Source of the DNA: JAJZQZ01 sp963790415 | GTDB lineage: Bacteria > Actinomycetota > Thermoleophilia > RBG-16-64-13 | Assembly: GCA_963790415.1 (NCBI GenBank) | Contig: CAWBOK010000006.1 | Span: 1 to 64,000, forward strand | Direction: 5' to 3' | Length of the DNA: 64,000 bases | Part shown: in pieces, positions 1 through 9,494 of the stretch | Layout of the letters: each line of letters begins with the position of its first letter | Position numbering within the stretch: position 1 is the first letter of the stretch | Made by a program: the position numbers and the translations under genes | Notes under the pieces: model-generated | Seen by the model: only the letters and a program-made list of their open reading frames with translations | What the model was told of the DNA's origin: nothing | The model's database searches: none

Positions 1-1677
1 TGCAGGAGGTGGGCAGTAAGGAGCGGGCCCGTTCGTTGGCACGCACGGTGCTGATCGTTGGTGCGGTCGTGGGGGTGTACGGATTGCTTCAGTATGCCGG
101 TCTCGACCTGTTGAAATGGGGTTTGGCTCCAGCTGGAGGCCGGAGGCCGGGCGGCCACCCTGGGGAATCCCGATCTCCTCGGTGGCTACCTCCTCATTCC
201 CTTCGCTCTCGGCCTCGGACTCGCCTTATCCGAGAAGGTGACGCGCACCCGGGTGTTCTACTGGCTGGCGCTTGCTCCGGTTGCGGGGGCGTTGTTCGTG
301 ACGCTTACGCGCAGCGCCTGGCTTGGTGGTGCGATGCTGTTCCTCTTCCTGGGTGTCGTCGCCGTGCGCACGAGAGTCCACCTGCATCTGGACGGGGCCA
401 TAGCGGTTGGCGTGGCGATCGGCGGGATAGCCGGTCTGGTCATGCGGAGCGCCGGGATGTCATCTGAGCTGAACGTCTTCTCGCGAGTGGCGGATGCCGT
501 TTCGCTGCACGGTAGTGCCGGTACAAGGGTCGAGATCTGGAAGGCCGCCATCCGCGCGTTTCGCGACCACCCCGTGCTGGGGAACGGTCCGGATACCTTC
601 CGGACGCTCTTTCCGCATTACAAGTCGGCGGAATACGTACGCTTGGCCGGTTACAACAATGTGGCCGACAACGCGCATAACTACGTATTACAGACGCTGG
701 CGACCACGGGTCTCCCGGGTTTGGTGCTGCTCTACGGGTTCTTCGTCGCTGCGTTCGCGGCCACCTTTCGATTGGCCTGGTCGGCGCCAGAGATCAAGGG
801 CGGACTGATCTTGACCGCGTGGTGGGCCGCGGCGGTGGGCTACTCCGTCCACCTCCTTTTCGGTCTCTCCACCGTCGGTTCCTCGGTGGCACTGTTCATC
901 GCCGTCGGAGTGCTCTGTGCTGCGAACGGCGTGCGCACCGTTGCCGTCTCGGGGCCGCTACGGTGGCTGGCTGTCGTACCTCTTGTCTTGTTGCTCGCGA
1001 CAGTCGTGTCGATGGGGTTGTTCTATGTTGCCGACCAGAAGGCCGCCCTGGCGCAAGACTATGGTCTGACTCCCCGCCAGCGGGTGGCACTCTACCAACA
1101 GTCGTTACGTCTCAATCCGTTCAACTACGAGAATCGCCTTGCCCTGGGCGATGCCTACCGCGGTGAGTTCCGAGAAATCGTCATGTCGTCGATGGGCTCC
1201 GGCGGCATCGAGGCCGGGTCCAGCACGGATATCGCAGCGCGAGGCGCGCTGTCGAACGCTGAGGATTCGATCGAAGAGGTCATTCGCCGCGTTCCGCAGG
1301 AGTTCGATTCATATGCCTATCTGGCCAACCTCTACAACTTCGCCGGGTCTTGGTACGGCAAGGAGTACTACGACCGGGCCGACAGTCTGGCTCAGGATGC
1401 GATCGATCTGTTCCCGAACTCTCCACAGATCCGCGTGGAGCAAGCGATAGCGCTATGGAATGTGGGCAAGGAGGCCGAGGCCTTTACACAGATTGAGGTA
1501 GCTCGAAAGCTTGATGGCGGCTACGCCACTACCTTGATGGTGGCCGGTGACTTCTACGCGGCGAAGGGCAGGTGGACCGACGCCCGAGTCGCGTACCAGG
1601 AGGCACTGGCGATCGAGCCGGACAACGCGGTTGCCCGGCAGGCGCTCGCTCAGGTCGAGTCGCGCCTAGGACAGTAG
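1..1677 (+). CDS. O-antigen ligase-like membrane protein with C-terminal TPR-like region (5' partial, frameshifted)
   Basis: This is a polytopic membrane protein of the Wzy/WaaL O-antigen ligase family. The family joins or polymerises surface polysaccharide at the outer face of the cytoplasmic membrane. Reading is open from the window edge, so the N-terminal helices are missing. Codons in the frame of position 3 give the segment ending GLLQYAGLDLLKWG. The conserved continuation (ATLGNPDLLGGYLLIPFALG) lies in the frame of position 121, so a one-base shift falls near 115-150. The family signature of an Arg/Ser-rich loop (TLTRSAWLGG) and a long periplasmic loop (HPVLGNGPDTF, NVADNAHNYVLQTLATTG) follow. 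After about eight helices, the last 200 residues are helical repeats resembling TPRs (DNAVARQALAQVESRLGQ at the end). A second paralogue follows 11 bp downstream. Family call is firm; the polysaccharide handled is unknown. Confidence 0.75.
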
Positions 1678-1688
1678 GAGTGACGAGC

Positions 1689-3537
1689 ATGTGTGACCGG
1701 GACTCCGCCCGTGACCGGAACCCGTGGGAGGATTGGGTCATCTCCGCCGCACTCGTTCTGCTGTGGCTGGGACTCGCGGTCGCCCCCCGTTCCCTCGGCC
1801 CTCTGGTGGCCAACGTGCTCGGTCTCGCCCTGCTGGCGCCGCTCGTCATCTGGTGCCTGTGGACAGGATTCGATTGGCGCCAAGTTCGGCTCGTCGCGTT
1901 GTCGGGCGCGGTGCTGCTTCTCCTGTTCGTCATCGCGGCCCTTCGGGCCGCGAATCCCAGAGTGGCAGCGGTGGGGCTCGTCTACCAGCATTCGGGATTG
2001 CTGCTGTGGGTAGGGGTGATCGGGTGGCTGATCGTCGCTATGGGGGCGTCGGCCGTGCGGGCTCAACGCCGAGCCGTCCAGACTGTGTCGATACTTGGAA
2101 CAGTCGCCGTGATCGCGTGGGCGTTCGACCGTCTTGGGCTTGCTCTGGGATGCGGCCCGCTATTCCGCGATGGCTTCGGGTATCCTCGAGAACTCGCTCA
2201 GCCTCAACCAGGTTCTGCTGTTGTCTCTCGGCTGCACCGTCGCGTGGCTATGGTCGGAGTGGCCGAAAGGGGCACGAGTCCGGTGGATCCTCGGTGGCTT
2301 GGCGGTTGCGCAATTGACCGTTGTTCTGCTCTCTACGGCGCTGGGGTCATACGTAGGAGTGGCGTGTGGTGTGCTGTTCGCGGCGGCGCTGCTGTGGCGA
2401 ACGCCGGGGAAAGGTCTTTCATTCTGTCGGGAGCGTGTGTGGCGGGGGGGCTGATAGCGGCCGCCCTTCTCTTTCTCGGGGCGGCCGCCCGTTCGGCCGC
2501 GTTGTTCGATCTTGTCAATCGGATCGGCAGCGATCGCATGACCACGTGGCGCAACGCGCTCGAATGCTATCGATTGGGACATCGTGCTCGGGCGAGGACC
2601 CGATCTCTTCTCATCGATCGTGAGATGGGACATCGATCCAACGGGGAGACTCGACTATCTCGTGACTAACGACCCGCACAACCTCCTGCTGTACGTGCTC
2701 TTGAGTGTGGGCGTCGTCGGTTTTGTCTTCGTCTGCGCGTTCGCGCTGCTCGTCGCAAAGAAGGTGGCAGATGCCAACCGTGAGTTCAGAACTCCGCCCA
2801 CGTGGCTCGTCCCGATCATGGCGGGAGTGGTGGCATGGTTGGTCTCGCTGCTCACCTCCTGGGTGACCCCTATCGCCGCGTTCACAGCGGCCGTCCTCGT
2901 GGGGACGGCCGCGAGCAGGCGCCGCGCGCCGCGCGAAGGGCGCCGGTTGGCGACCGCGCTGGCCGCTGCTGTCATCATCGGCTGTGTTGCCGCCGGCCTG
3001 GTCTGTCTGAACCCGGCCATCTCAACGGAGTGGCGGTACCACCGCGCGGCTTCTGCGAATATAGAGGCCGCCGACAGCGTCGACCAAAGCCTTGGTCTCT
3101 TCGACCGCTGGCGAGACCCCTCCCTCCTCTCGACGGCCGCGCGGATCCTGGACGAGCAAGGAGGGGGCAACGCGATTGGTAGCTCCAAGAGCGGCTCCGA
3201 GGAGGCAACGCAGCGCTGGCTGGCGCAGGTGGATCGGTTGAAGTCGAGCGCGGAGAGCGATTCGGCGTGGGATGTGCGACTGCCTATCTTGATGCTCAAG
3301 AACCTGCGCTGGCAGAGCTTGATCACGGGTCGTGACCTGTGGAGCGAGGAGCAGGCTGTGCTCGCCCGCGGCCGGGCGGCCGACCCGAACACCTCGTTCT
3401 GGGATCTGTTTGCGGCGGTCGAGGCTCAGCGACTCGGCAAACCCGATGAGGCCGCCAAGGCGGCCGAAGCTGCGTTGGCGAAATACCCCCCGGCGAGTGT
3501 GGTCACGCTCCTAGAGTCGATCAAGGCGGGAGGCTGA
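1689..3537 (+). CDS. O-antigen ligase-like membrane protein, second copy (three frameshifts)
   Basis: This is a paralogue of the preceding gene, also Wzy/WaaL-like with hydrophobic helices and a soluble helical C-terminus, about 615 residues once frames are joined. It starts at ATG 1689 (MCDRDSARDRNPWEDW) shortly after the first gene's stop, so the two form an operon. The homologous text moves between frames near 2130 (to ILENSLSLNQVLLLSLG), near 2410 (to FILSGACVAGGL) and near 2565 (to AIDWDIVLGRGPDLFSS, DYLVTNDPHNLLLYVLLS). The conserved loop with DPHN is the counterpart of ADNAHN in the first gene. Because the conserved protein continues across every break, the shifts look like sequence errors, though an inactive gene cannot be excluded. 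The function in surface polysaccharide assembly is inferred from the family. Confidence 0.65.
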
Positions 3538-3611
3538 GTCTAGGCTTGGTGGCCCATTAGGTTTTGCCGGTTGCCCCGCACGCCCAGATCCGCGATTCGC
3601 CCCCCCGCCGC

Positions 3612-4263
3612 TTACCGCCCCGCCGCCCGCCCCAACTCGAAGGCGCGCACGTTGGCGTCCACCGTCTTGGGCGGCACCACCCGCTCGATGATGCCCTGCC
3701 AGGTCTCCGGCCTGAACGGCAGCTGGTCGGCGATGGCGCCCAGCAGCACCATGTTGGCCGCCTTCGCCGTGCCCGCCTGCTCGGCCAGCGCGGTGGCGTC
3801 GACGGGACGCACGTTGTCCCAGGCGGTGGCTATGCGATCGCGGATGGCGTCGGGGTAGGTGGCCAGGCCGGCCGCCACCGTGCTGGGGTTCACGCGCAGC
3901 GTGTTGTAGACCAGGAGACCGCCGGGCCGCAGCCAGTGGACGTAGCGCAGGGCCTCGAGGGCCTCGAACGAGAGCAGCAGGTCGGCGGTGCCCTGGGTCA
4001 CCAGCGGCGACCAGCACGTGCTGTCCGAAGCGCAGGTGGCTCATCACGCTGCCGCCCCGCTGGCTCATGCCGTGGACCTCGCTCTGCTTGACGTCGAGGC
4101 CCTCGGCCATGGCCGCCTGACTCAGCACGTAGCTGGCCAGGAGCACGCCCTGGCCGCCCACGCCCGAGAGCAGGATGTTGGTGGTCGTGGCGGCGGCCTC
4201 GGCGCGCGGCGCCTGCGCGCGGCGTCGCGCGGTCGCGGTGTCGGTGGATGTGGTCGCGCTCAC
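3612..4263 (-). CDS. iorB: Indolepyruvate:ferredoxin oxidoreductase, beta subunit (one frameshift)
   Basis: This is the gamma-type subunit of pyruvate-ferredoxin-oxidoreductase-like enzymes. With IorA it oxidatively decarboxylates aryl pyruvates to aryl-acetyl-CoA and reduces ferredoxin in the cytoplasm. The N-terminal part shows NILLSGVGGQGVLLASYVLS and the family motif SEVHGMSQRGGSVMSHLRFG. The frame then changes near 4005: TQGTADLLLSFEALEALRY and the rest to FELGRAAGR are one frame over, with the join at the codons for PLVTQGT. Length after joining is about 217 residues, close to the usual 190-210. It lies 9 bp behind iorA on the same strand, so the two are co-transcribed. The break looks like a one-base error because both halves are well conserved. 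Confidence 0.85.
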
Positions 4264-4272
4264 GCCGGCCTC

Positions 4273-6063
4273 CTAGGCTTCCACCGGGACGGGGGCCCGG
4301 ATGGCGTCGAAGTTGCACATCTGAGCGCAGACCCCACAGCCGGTGCACTGCGCGGCGTCGATTTCCACTTTGACGTCGTCGCCGACCTGCACCATGTTGA
4401 GGGCGATGCAGCCGACCCGCAGGCAGCGCTTGCAGCCGGTGCAGGCCTCGGCGTCGATCACCCACGGGTCGTTGCGCACCTTGAACTGCAGCACGCAGGG
4501 GGCGGTGGCGATGACCACCGACGGTTCGTCGGCGGCGATCTCCTCGCGGAGAACGCGCTCGGTCTGTTCAAGGTCGTACGGATCGATGGTGGCCACGCGA
4601 CTCACGCCCAAGGCCTGCACCAGTTTGACCAGATCGACCTCGGGTGCGTCGATGCCGGAGAGCGTGTGACCGCTTCCCGGGTTCTCCTGGCCGCCGGTCA
4701 TGGCGGTGATGCGGTTGTCGAGGATGATGGTGACGGTGCTGCTCTTGTTCCAGATGGAGTCCATCAGCGGGGTGATGCCCGAGTGGAAGAAGGTGGAGTC
4801 GCCGATGACGGCCACCGTTCTGTTCTTGATGTCGCCCCCGGGTTCCATCACCTTGGCGATGCCGTGGGCCATCCCGATGCCGGCGCCCATGCAGACACAG
4901 GAGTGCATGGCGCTGATGGGCGCCAAGGCGCCCAGCGTGTAGCAGCCGATGTCGCCGCTGACGAAGACCCGCAGCCGCTTCAACACGGTGAACACGCCGC
5001 GGTGCGAGCACCCCGCGCACAAAGTGGGCGGCCGCTGAGGCAGGTCGGTCTCTCCGGGGGTGGGTTCCACCAGGAGCGCGGTCGTCGCGCCGGGCACGCC
5101 GGCCGCCGTCAGGGTGCGCGCGATCAGGCCGGGGTCGAACTCCCCGCAGATGGAGAACAGGTCCTTGCCGCCGTCGACGGCGACCCCCATCAGGCGGATC
5201 TGCTCCTCGAGGAAGGGGTCGAGTTCCTCCACCACGTACAGCTTCTGCACCTTCGCCCGGAACTCGGCGATCAGGCGTCGGGGCAGGGGGTACGTCATGC
5301 CCAGCTTGAGGAAGCTGGCTCCAGGGAAGGCCTCCCGGGCGTACGCGTAGACGGCTCCCGTCGCCACGATGCCCACCGCCGGATCACCCATCTCGATGCG
5401 GTTGCAGGCCAGGGTCTCGGCGCGCTCGGCCAGGTCGCGCATGCGCTGCTCCACCTTGGGATGCTTGATCTTGGCATAGCCGGGCAGCATGGTGTACTTG
5501 GGAGCGTCCTTCTCGAGGGTGGTGATGGGCTCCAAGTCGGGGCGCTCGCCCAGCTCCACCAGACTCTTCGAGTGCGACACGCGGGTGGTGGTGCGGAGGA
5601 GCACCGGCGTGTCGAACTCCTCGCTGAGGTCGAAGGCCAGCAGGACCAGGTCTTTCGCCTCCTGGCTGTCCGACGGCTCGAGCATCGGCACCTTGGCGAA
5701 GCGGGCGTACTGCCGGTTGTCCTGCTCGTTCTGCGAGCTGTGCATGGCCGGGTCGTCGGCGGTCACCAGCACCAGGCCGCCGTTCACCCCGGTGTAGGAG
5801 GCGGTGAACAAGGGGTCGGCGGCGACGTTCACACCCACATGCTTCATGGCCACCAGCGCGCGGGCGCCGGCGATGGCGGCGCCGAGCCCCACTTCCAGGG
5901 CCACCTTCTCGTTCGGCGACCACTCGGAGTAGATGCCCGGATACTTCGCGATGTTCTCCAGGATCTCGGTGCTCGGCGTGCCCGGGTAGGCGGCGGCGAG
6001 CCGCACGCCGGCTTCCCATGCCCCGCGGGCGATGGCCTCGTTGCCGGAAAGGATCTCTTTCAT
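4273..6063 (-). CDS. iorA: Indolepyruvate:ferredoxin oxidoreductase, alpha subunit
   Basis: This 596-residue subunit carries thiamine diphosphate and two [4Fe-4S] clusters. It converts aryl pyruvates such as indolepyruvate and phenylpyruvate to aryl-CoA with reduction of ferredoxin. The PFOR domain I-like N-terminus begins MKEILSGNEAIARGAWEAGV and includes AYPGTPSTEI. The TPP-binding half contains CAGCSHRGVF (around residue 350) and GDSTFFHSGI. The C-terminal ferredoxin domain has CTGCKRCLRVGC and CTGCGVCAQMC, two clusters' worth of cysteines. Size matches the family. A promoter-like pair sits upstream (6102-6131). In aromatic degraders this enzyme links aromatic amino acid catabolism to CoA thioesters and low-potential electrons, which fits the neighbours. 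Confidence 0.93.
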   Translation of the reverse strand: MKEILSGNEAIARGAWEAGVRLAAAYPGTPSTEILENIAKYPGIYSEWSPNEKVALEVGLGAAIAGARALVAMKHVGVNVAADPLFTASYTGVNGGLVLVTADDPAMHSSQNEQDNRQYARFAKVPMLEPSDSQEAKDLVLLAFDLSEEFDTPVLLRTTTRVSHSKSLVELGERPDLEPITTLEKDAPKYTMLPGYAKIKHPKVEQRMRDLAERAETLACNRIEMGDPAVGIVATGAVYAYAREAFPGASFLKLGMTYPLPRRLIAEFRAKVQKLYVVEELDPFLEEQIRLMGVAVDGGKDLFSICGEFDPGLIARTLTAAGVPGATTALLVEPTPGETDLPQRPPTLCAGCSHRGVFTVLKRLRVFVSGDIGCYTLGALAPISAMHSCVCMGAGIGMAHGIAKVMEPGGDIKNRTVAVIGDSTFFHSGITPLMDSIWNKSSTVTIILDNRITAMTGGQENPGSGHTLSGIDAPEVDLVKLVQALGVSRVATIDPYDLEQTERVLREEIAADEPSVVIATAPCVLQFKVRNDPWVIDAEACTGCKRCLRVGCIALNMVQVGDDVKVEIDAAQCTGCGVCAQMCNFDAIRAPVPVEA

Positions 6064-6101
6064 GGGTCATCCCTGGTCGTGTGGGTCGAAGACGTGTGGG
6101 G

Positions 6102-6131
6102 ATTGTATCTTGTGCCGGCGCGGGCCTCCAA
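6102..6131 (-). promoter_or_regulatory. Candidate sigma-70-type promoter of iorAB
   Basis: On the minus strand a TTGGAG hexamer (6131-6126) is followed after 18 bases by TACAAT (6107-6102), about 40 bases before the iorA start codon. The match is good for the -10 element and moderate for the -35. It is in the right place for an iorAB promoter. No experimental support. Confidence 0.4.
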
Positions 6132-6287
6132 GACCGAGAGTGTCGCTGCGGGTCATGAGCCGCCGTGTGCGCCGTCAAGGTCCGCGGCGGGCCCCGCGGC
6201 GGCAGGTCCGGGCACGCTCCCGCGGGGACCTCTCGAAGCCCACCCTGCGCCGCTCATCGGCATATCGCGCCACTTGCCCGGAGTTCG

Positions 6288-6317
6288 TTGATGCCTCTGG
6301 GAACGGGCTGGTATCCT
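6288..6317 (+). promoter_or_regulatory. Candidate promoter of the split PEP-synthase-like cluster
   Basis: The 369-base gap between iorA and the first PEP-synthase-like gene (6064-6432) has no convincing gene. It holds two divergent promoter candidates. On the plus strand TTGATG (6288-6293) is separated by 18 bases from TATCCT (6312-6317), which would give a leader of roughly 110 bases before the GTG at 6433. TATCCT recurs in a similar setting at 61810-61815, upstream of the VanW gene on the other strand. Confidence 0.4.
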
Positions 6318-6432
6318 GCTCATGCGTCGTATCGTCTGCCCACGGCTGTGGGAGACCGCTCAGGGGGGCGGGATGCGGCGCCGCATTCGAGATAGAGCCG
6401 ACAGGCTCAGGTCAACAAGGGGGGCTCGCACC

Positions 6433-8292
6433 GTGACGCAGTCAAACTCGTTCCCGAAACCCAGTGCGTACGCTGCTACAGAAGTGCCGTCCGCGCTCGC
6501 CGGGTGGGAGTCCATGTATCCCTCCCACTTCTTCTTCGGCGGGGCGCGCGAGGAGTGGGAGAACCGTCACTTCTGGTACCTCGACAAGATCCACGCGCCC
6601 TACCCGGTGCCGCCGCTCGATCACATCTTCCAGCAGGCCTGGCAGATCTCGCTCTCGCAGCACACCACACGCGTCTTCTGCATCCCGCCTGCCCAAGGCA
6701 TCGCGCAGCGCATCGTCGGTTGCTACCAGTACATCTGCGCGGTGGAACCGCCGCCGGACGAGGTCATCGGGGAGAAGGCCGCCCTGTTCCAGGCTCGGGC
6801 TCATTATCCGGTGGAGCACTACAGCGAACTCTGGGACCAGTGGCTGGGGCGGGTGCAGACCCTCGGCGGCGAACTGAAGGCCATCCACGTGCCCTCCGAG
6901 CTGCCCCGCTACGTGCCCGACAACGAGATGTTCCCTGATGGGTTCAAGGGCTACTCGGCCGCGTATGAGCTCATGGAATCGTTCAGCCGCGCGGTGGATT
7001 GCCTCTACAAGGGCTGGCAGTATCACTTCAACTACCTGAACTTGGCGTATCTGTACTACCTCACCTTCTTCGGGGCCGCCAAGACGCTGTTCCCGGGCGT
7101 GAGCGACGCCGCCGTGAGCAAGATGGTGTCCGGCGCCGACGTGTCCATGTTCCGGCCCGACGCCGAACTGTGCCGCCTGGCGCGCCTCGCCTACGAAGAG
7201 GGACCTGTCTCCGCGGTGCTCGAGCGTGAGGAGACCGCCGCCGAGAAGATCGTTTCGCTGCGCGAGATCCAGAGCGGACGCGACTGGCTCGACGAGTTCG
7301 ACAAGATCCGCGATCCGTGGCTGCACATCTCCACCGGCAGCGGCTGGTACTACAACGAAGGCAGCTGGTTGAACAAGCTCGACGTGCCTTTCGGCTACAT
7401 CAAGAACTACATCGAGCGCCTTCAGAACGGCGAGCGCATCGAACGGTCGCTGGACGATATCAACGTGGCCCGCGAAGCGCTGGTGGGCGAGTACCGCACG
7501 CTGATCCGCACCGACGAAGACCGCACCACGTTCGACAACGCCTACAGCGACACCCGCATCATCTACAAGTACGCCGAAGATCACCTGTTCTGGATCGAGC
7601 ACTGGTTCCACACCCTCTGGTGGGACAAGATCCGCGAGATCGGTGAGGTTCTGGTGAAAGCCGGTTCGCTGAAGAAGGTGGACGACATCTTCATGTTCAA
7701 CCGCTTCGAAGTGCCGGCGCTCATCGAAGACAGCGCCACGCGGTGGGCCCTCGGCGAGGGTGTGCCCTCGATGGATTGGGCGGGCACGGCGGCCAAGCGG
7801 CACGGCATCCTGGATGCCGCCGGCAAGTGGATCCCGTCTCCGGCGCTGGGCCAGACTCCCGAAGAGGTGGCCGAGCCCTTCACGATCATGCTGTGGGGCG
7901 TCACCACCGACAAGGTGGGCGATTGGCTCAAGGGTTCGTCGGTGGACCCCGGCGACCTGAACGAGATCAAGGGCTTCGGCTCGTCGGCGGGTGTGGCGGA
8001 AGGCATCGCCCGCGTGCTGCACACGGCCGACGAGATCATGAAGCTCAAGGCCGGCGAGATCCTGGTGTGCCCCTCGACCAACCCGTCGTGGGGACCGGCG
8101 CTCGGTCGGGTCGGCGCCGCGGTGACCGACATCGGAGGGCTGACCTCACACGCCGCCATCGTGGCCCGCGAGTATGGTCTGCCCGCGGTGACCGGCACGG
8201 GCTTTGCGACCACCGCCATCAAGACGGGCGACCGGGTGCGGGTCGATGGTGACACGGGCGTGGTCACGATCCTCGAGCGCGCGGAGGCATGA
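6433..8292 (+). CDS. Phenylphosphate-synthase-like large subunit, phosphohistidine domain (pair 1)
   Basis: This 619-residue protein resembles the central, histidine-carrying part of PEP synthase, without the ATP-grasp domain. In phenylphosphate synthase a subunit of this type (about 70 kDa) carries the phosphohistidine that is charged from ATP and then phosphorylates phenol. The swivelling phosphohistidine domain is at the C-terminus: ILVCPSTNPSWGPALGRVG, then the active site GLTSHAAIVAREYGLPAVTG, then KTGDRVRVDGDTG. The upstream 500 residues are helical and lack an obvious second catalytic motif. I chose GTG 6433 because AAGGGGGG lies 9-14 bases upstream and the protein similarity begins there. 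The ATP-grasp partner follows 47 bp later. The aromatic substrate is inferred from architecture and the nearby ubiD/ubiX; other hydroxylated substrates are possible. Confidence 0.72.
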   Translation: MTQSNSFPKPSAYAATEVPSALAGWESMYPSHFFFGGAREEWENRHFWYLDKIHAPYPVPPLDHIFQQAWQISLSQHTTRVFCIPPAQGIAQRIVGCYQYICAVEPPPDEVIGEKAALFQARAHYPVEHYSELWDQWLGRVQTLGGELKAIHVPSELPRYVPDNEMFPDGFKGYSAAYELMESFSRAVDCLYKGWQYHFNYLNLAYLYYLTFFGAAKTLFPGVSDAAVSKMVSGADVSMFRPDAELCRLARLAYEEGPVSAVLEREETAAEKIVSLREIQSGRDWLDEFDKIRDPWLHISTGSGWYYNEGSWLNKLDVPFGYIKNYIERLQNGERIERSLDDINVAREALVGEYRTLIRTDEDRTTFDNAYSDTRIIYKYAEDHLFWIEHWFHTLWWDKIREIGEVLVKAGSLKKVDDIFMFNRFEVPALIEDSATRWALGEGVPSMDWAGTAAKRHGILDAAGKWIPSPALGQTPEEVAEPFTIMLWGVTTDKVGDWLKGSSVDPGDLNEIKGFGSSAGVAEGIARVLHTADEIMKLKAGEILVCPSTNPSWGPALGRVGAAVTDIGGLTSHAAIVAREYGLPAVTGTGFATTAIKTGDRVRVDGDTGVVTILERAEA

Positions 8293-8339
8293 CCCACGCG
8301 CTCGTCGATCGGCCGGCAGAGATGAAGGGGGGTAGGACC

Positions 8340-9407
8340 ATGACGTACGTGGTCGAGTTGAAGGAGTTGGACCGGCACGCCATCGGGCTCGTGGGTGGTA
8401 AGAATGCGAACCTTGGTGAGCTGCTGAATCGCGGCATCCGCGTGCCGCCGGGGTTCGCCGTGACCGTTGATGGCTTTTCGCACTACCTGCGGGAAGCGGG
8501 CATCAGGGACGACCTGTTCCGGCTTCTCGGCGAGGTTCAGACTGAAGACACGACCTGCCTGGACACGGTAAGTGCTGAGATACGTGCGCTGTTCCGGCAG
8601 AGTCAGATGCCGGACGCCATCATGGCCGAGCTGCAGTCGCACTACGAACAGCTGGAGGAGGCCTGCGGCCGGGGTGGCGTCCCGGTCGCCGTTCGTTCCA
8701 GCGCGACCGCTGAGGATCTACCCAACGCCAGCTTCGCCGGGCAACAGGACACCTATCTCTGGGTGCGCGGAGTGGAGGAGATCGCGGCGCACGTGCGCCG
8801 TTGCTGGGCGAGTCTCTACAGCTCTCGCGCCATCAGCTACCGCGTCATGAACGGCTTCCCTCACGAGAAGGTGCTCATGAGCGTCTGCGTTCAGAAGATG
8901 GTCAACTCCAAAGCGGCCGGAGTGATGTTCACGCTCGACCCGGCCAACGGTGACGTGTCGCAGGTGCTGGTGGAAGGCAACTGGGGTCTGGGGGAGTCGG
9001 TGGCCTCCGGTGAGGTCACCCCCGACCAGTTCAAGGTGAACAAGATCACCAAGGAGATCGGTCACCGTCACATCTCCCACAAGCATCTGGAGTGCATCCC
9101 CGACCCCGACGGCGGCATCGCCAAGATGGTGCCCATCGAGGACGGGCGGAGCGACAAGAGCTGCGTCACCGACGAGGAACTGCGTGAGATCGTGCGTATC
9201 TCTCGGCTGATCGAGGACCACTATGCGGGGCCCCAGGACATCGAGTGGGCCATCGACCACGATCTGGCCTTCCCCGAGAACGTCTTTATCGTCCAGACCC
9301 GCCCCGAGACCGTGTGGAGCCAGAAGGAGCCTGTGTCACTGCTCGCCGGCAAGAGCGCGGGCGAGCTGCTGCTGCAGCGCGCGCTGCAGGTCATCAAGGT
9401 AGGGTAG
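8340..9407 (+). CDS. Phenylphosphate-synthase-like ATP-grasp subunit (pair 1)
   Basis: This 355-residue protein corresponds to the N-terminal ATP-binding domain of PEP synthase / pyruvate phosphate dikinase, standing alone. Motifs in order are LVGGKNANLGELLNRGIRVP, GFAVTVDGF, VAVRSSATAEDLPNASFAGQ (nucleotide binding), MVNSKAAGVMFTLDP and a final DIEWAID...VQTRPETVWS. Its size matches the roughly 40 kDa phenylphosphate synthase subunit that resembles the N-terminus of PEP synthase. The start at ATG 8340 is preceded by AAGGGGGGTAGGACC. An alternative ATG at 8289 overlaps the previous stop (ATGA) but has its GGAGG almost abutting the start. It probably charges the histidine of the preceding gene product. 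Confidence 0.75.
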   Translation: MTYVVELKELDRHAIGLVGGKNANLGELLNRGIRVPPGFAVTVDGFSHYLREAGIRDDLFRLLGEVQTEDTTCLDTVSAEIRALFRQSQMPDAIMAELQSHYEQLEEACGRGGVPVAVRSSATAEDLPNASFAGQQDTYLWVRGVEEIAAHVRRCWASLYSSRAISYRVMNGFPHEKVLMSVCVQKMVNSKAAGVMFTLDPANGDVSQVLVEGNWGLGESVASGEVTPDQFKVNKITKEIGHRHISHKHLECIPDPDGGIAKMVPIEDGRSDKSCVTDEELREIVRISRLIEDHYAGPQDIEWAIDHDLAFPENVFIVQTRPETVWSQKEPVSLLAGKSAGELLLQRALQVIKVG

Positions 9408-9494
9408 CAAGCGTCCCACGTGGGTACGGGTGCAAGGTCCCGTATCCCTGAAACCCGCGGGGCGCCGAGGGCGCCGCCGACAAGGGGGAAGACT

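Noticed and set aside
3988..6291. Very long forward frame opposite iorA and iorB
   Set aside because: Composition-driven antisense frame rich in His, Gly and Val; the reverse-strand genes are strongly conserved.
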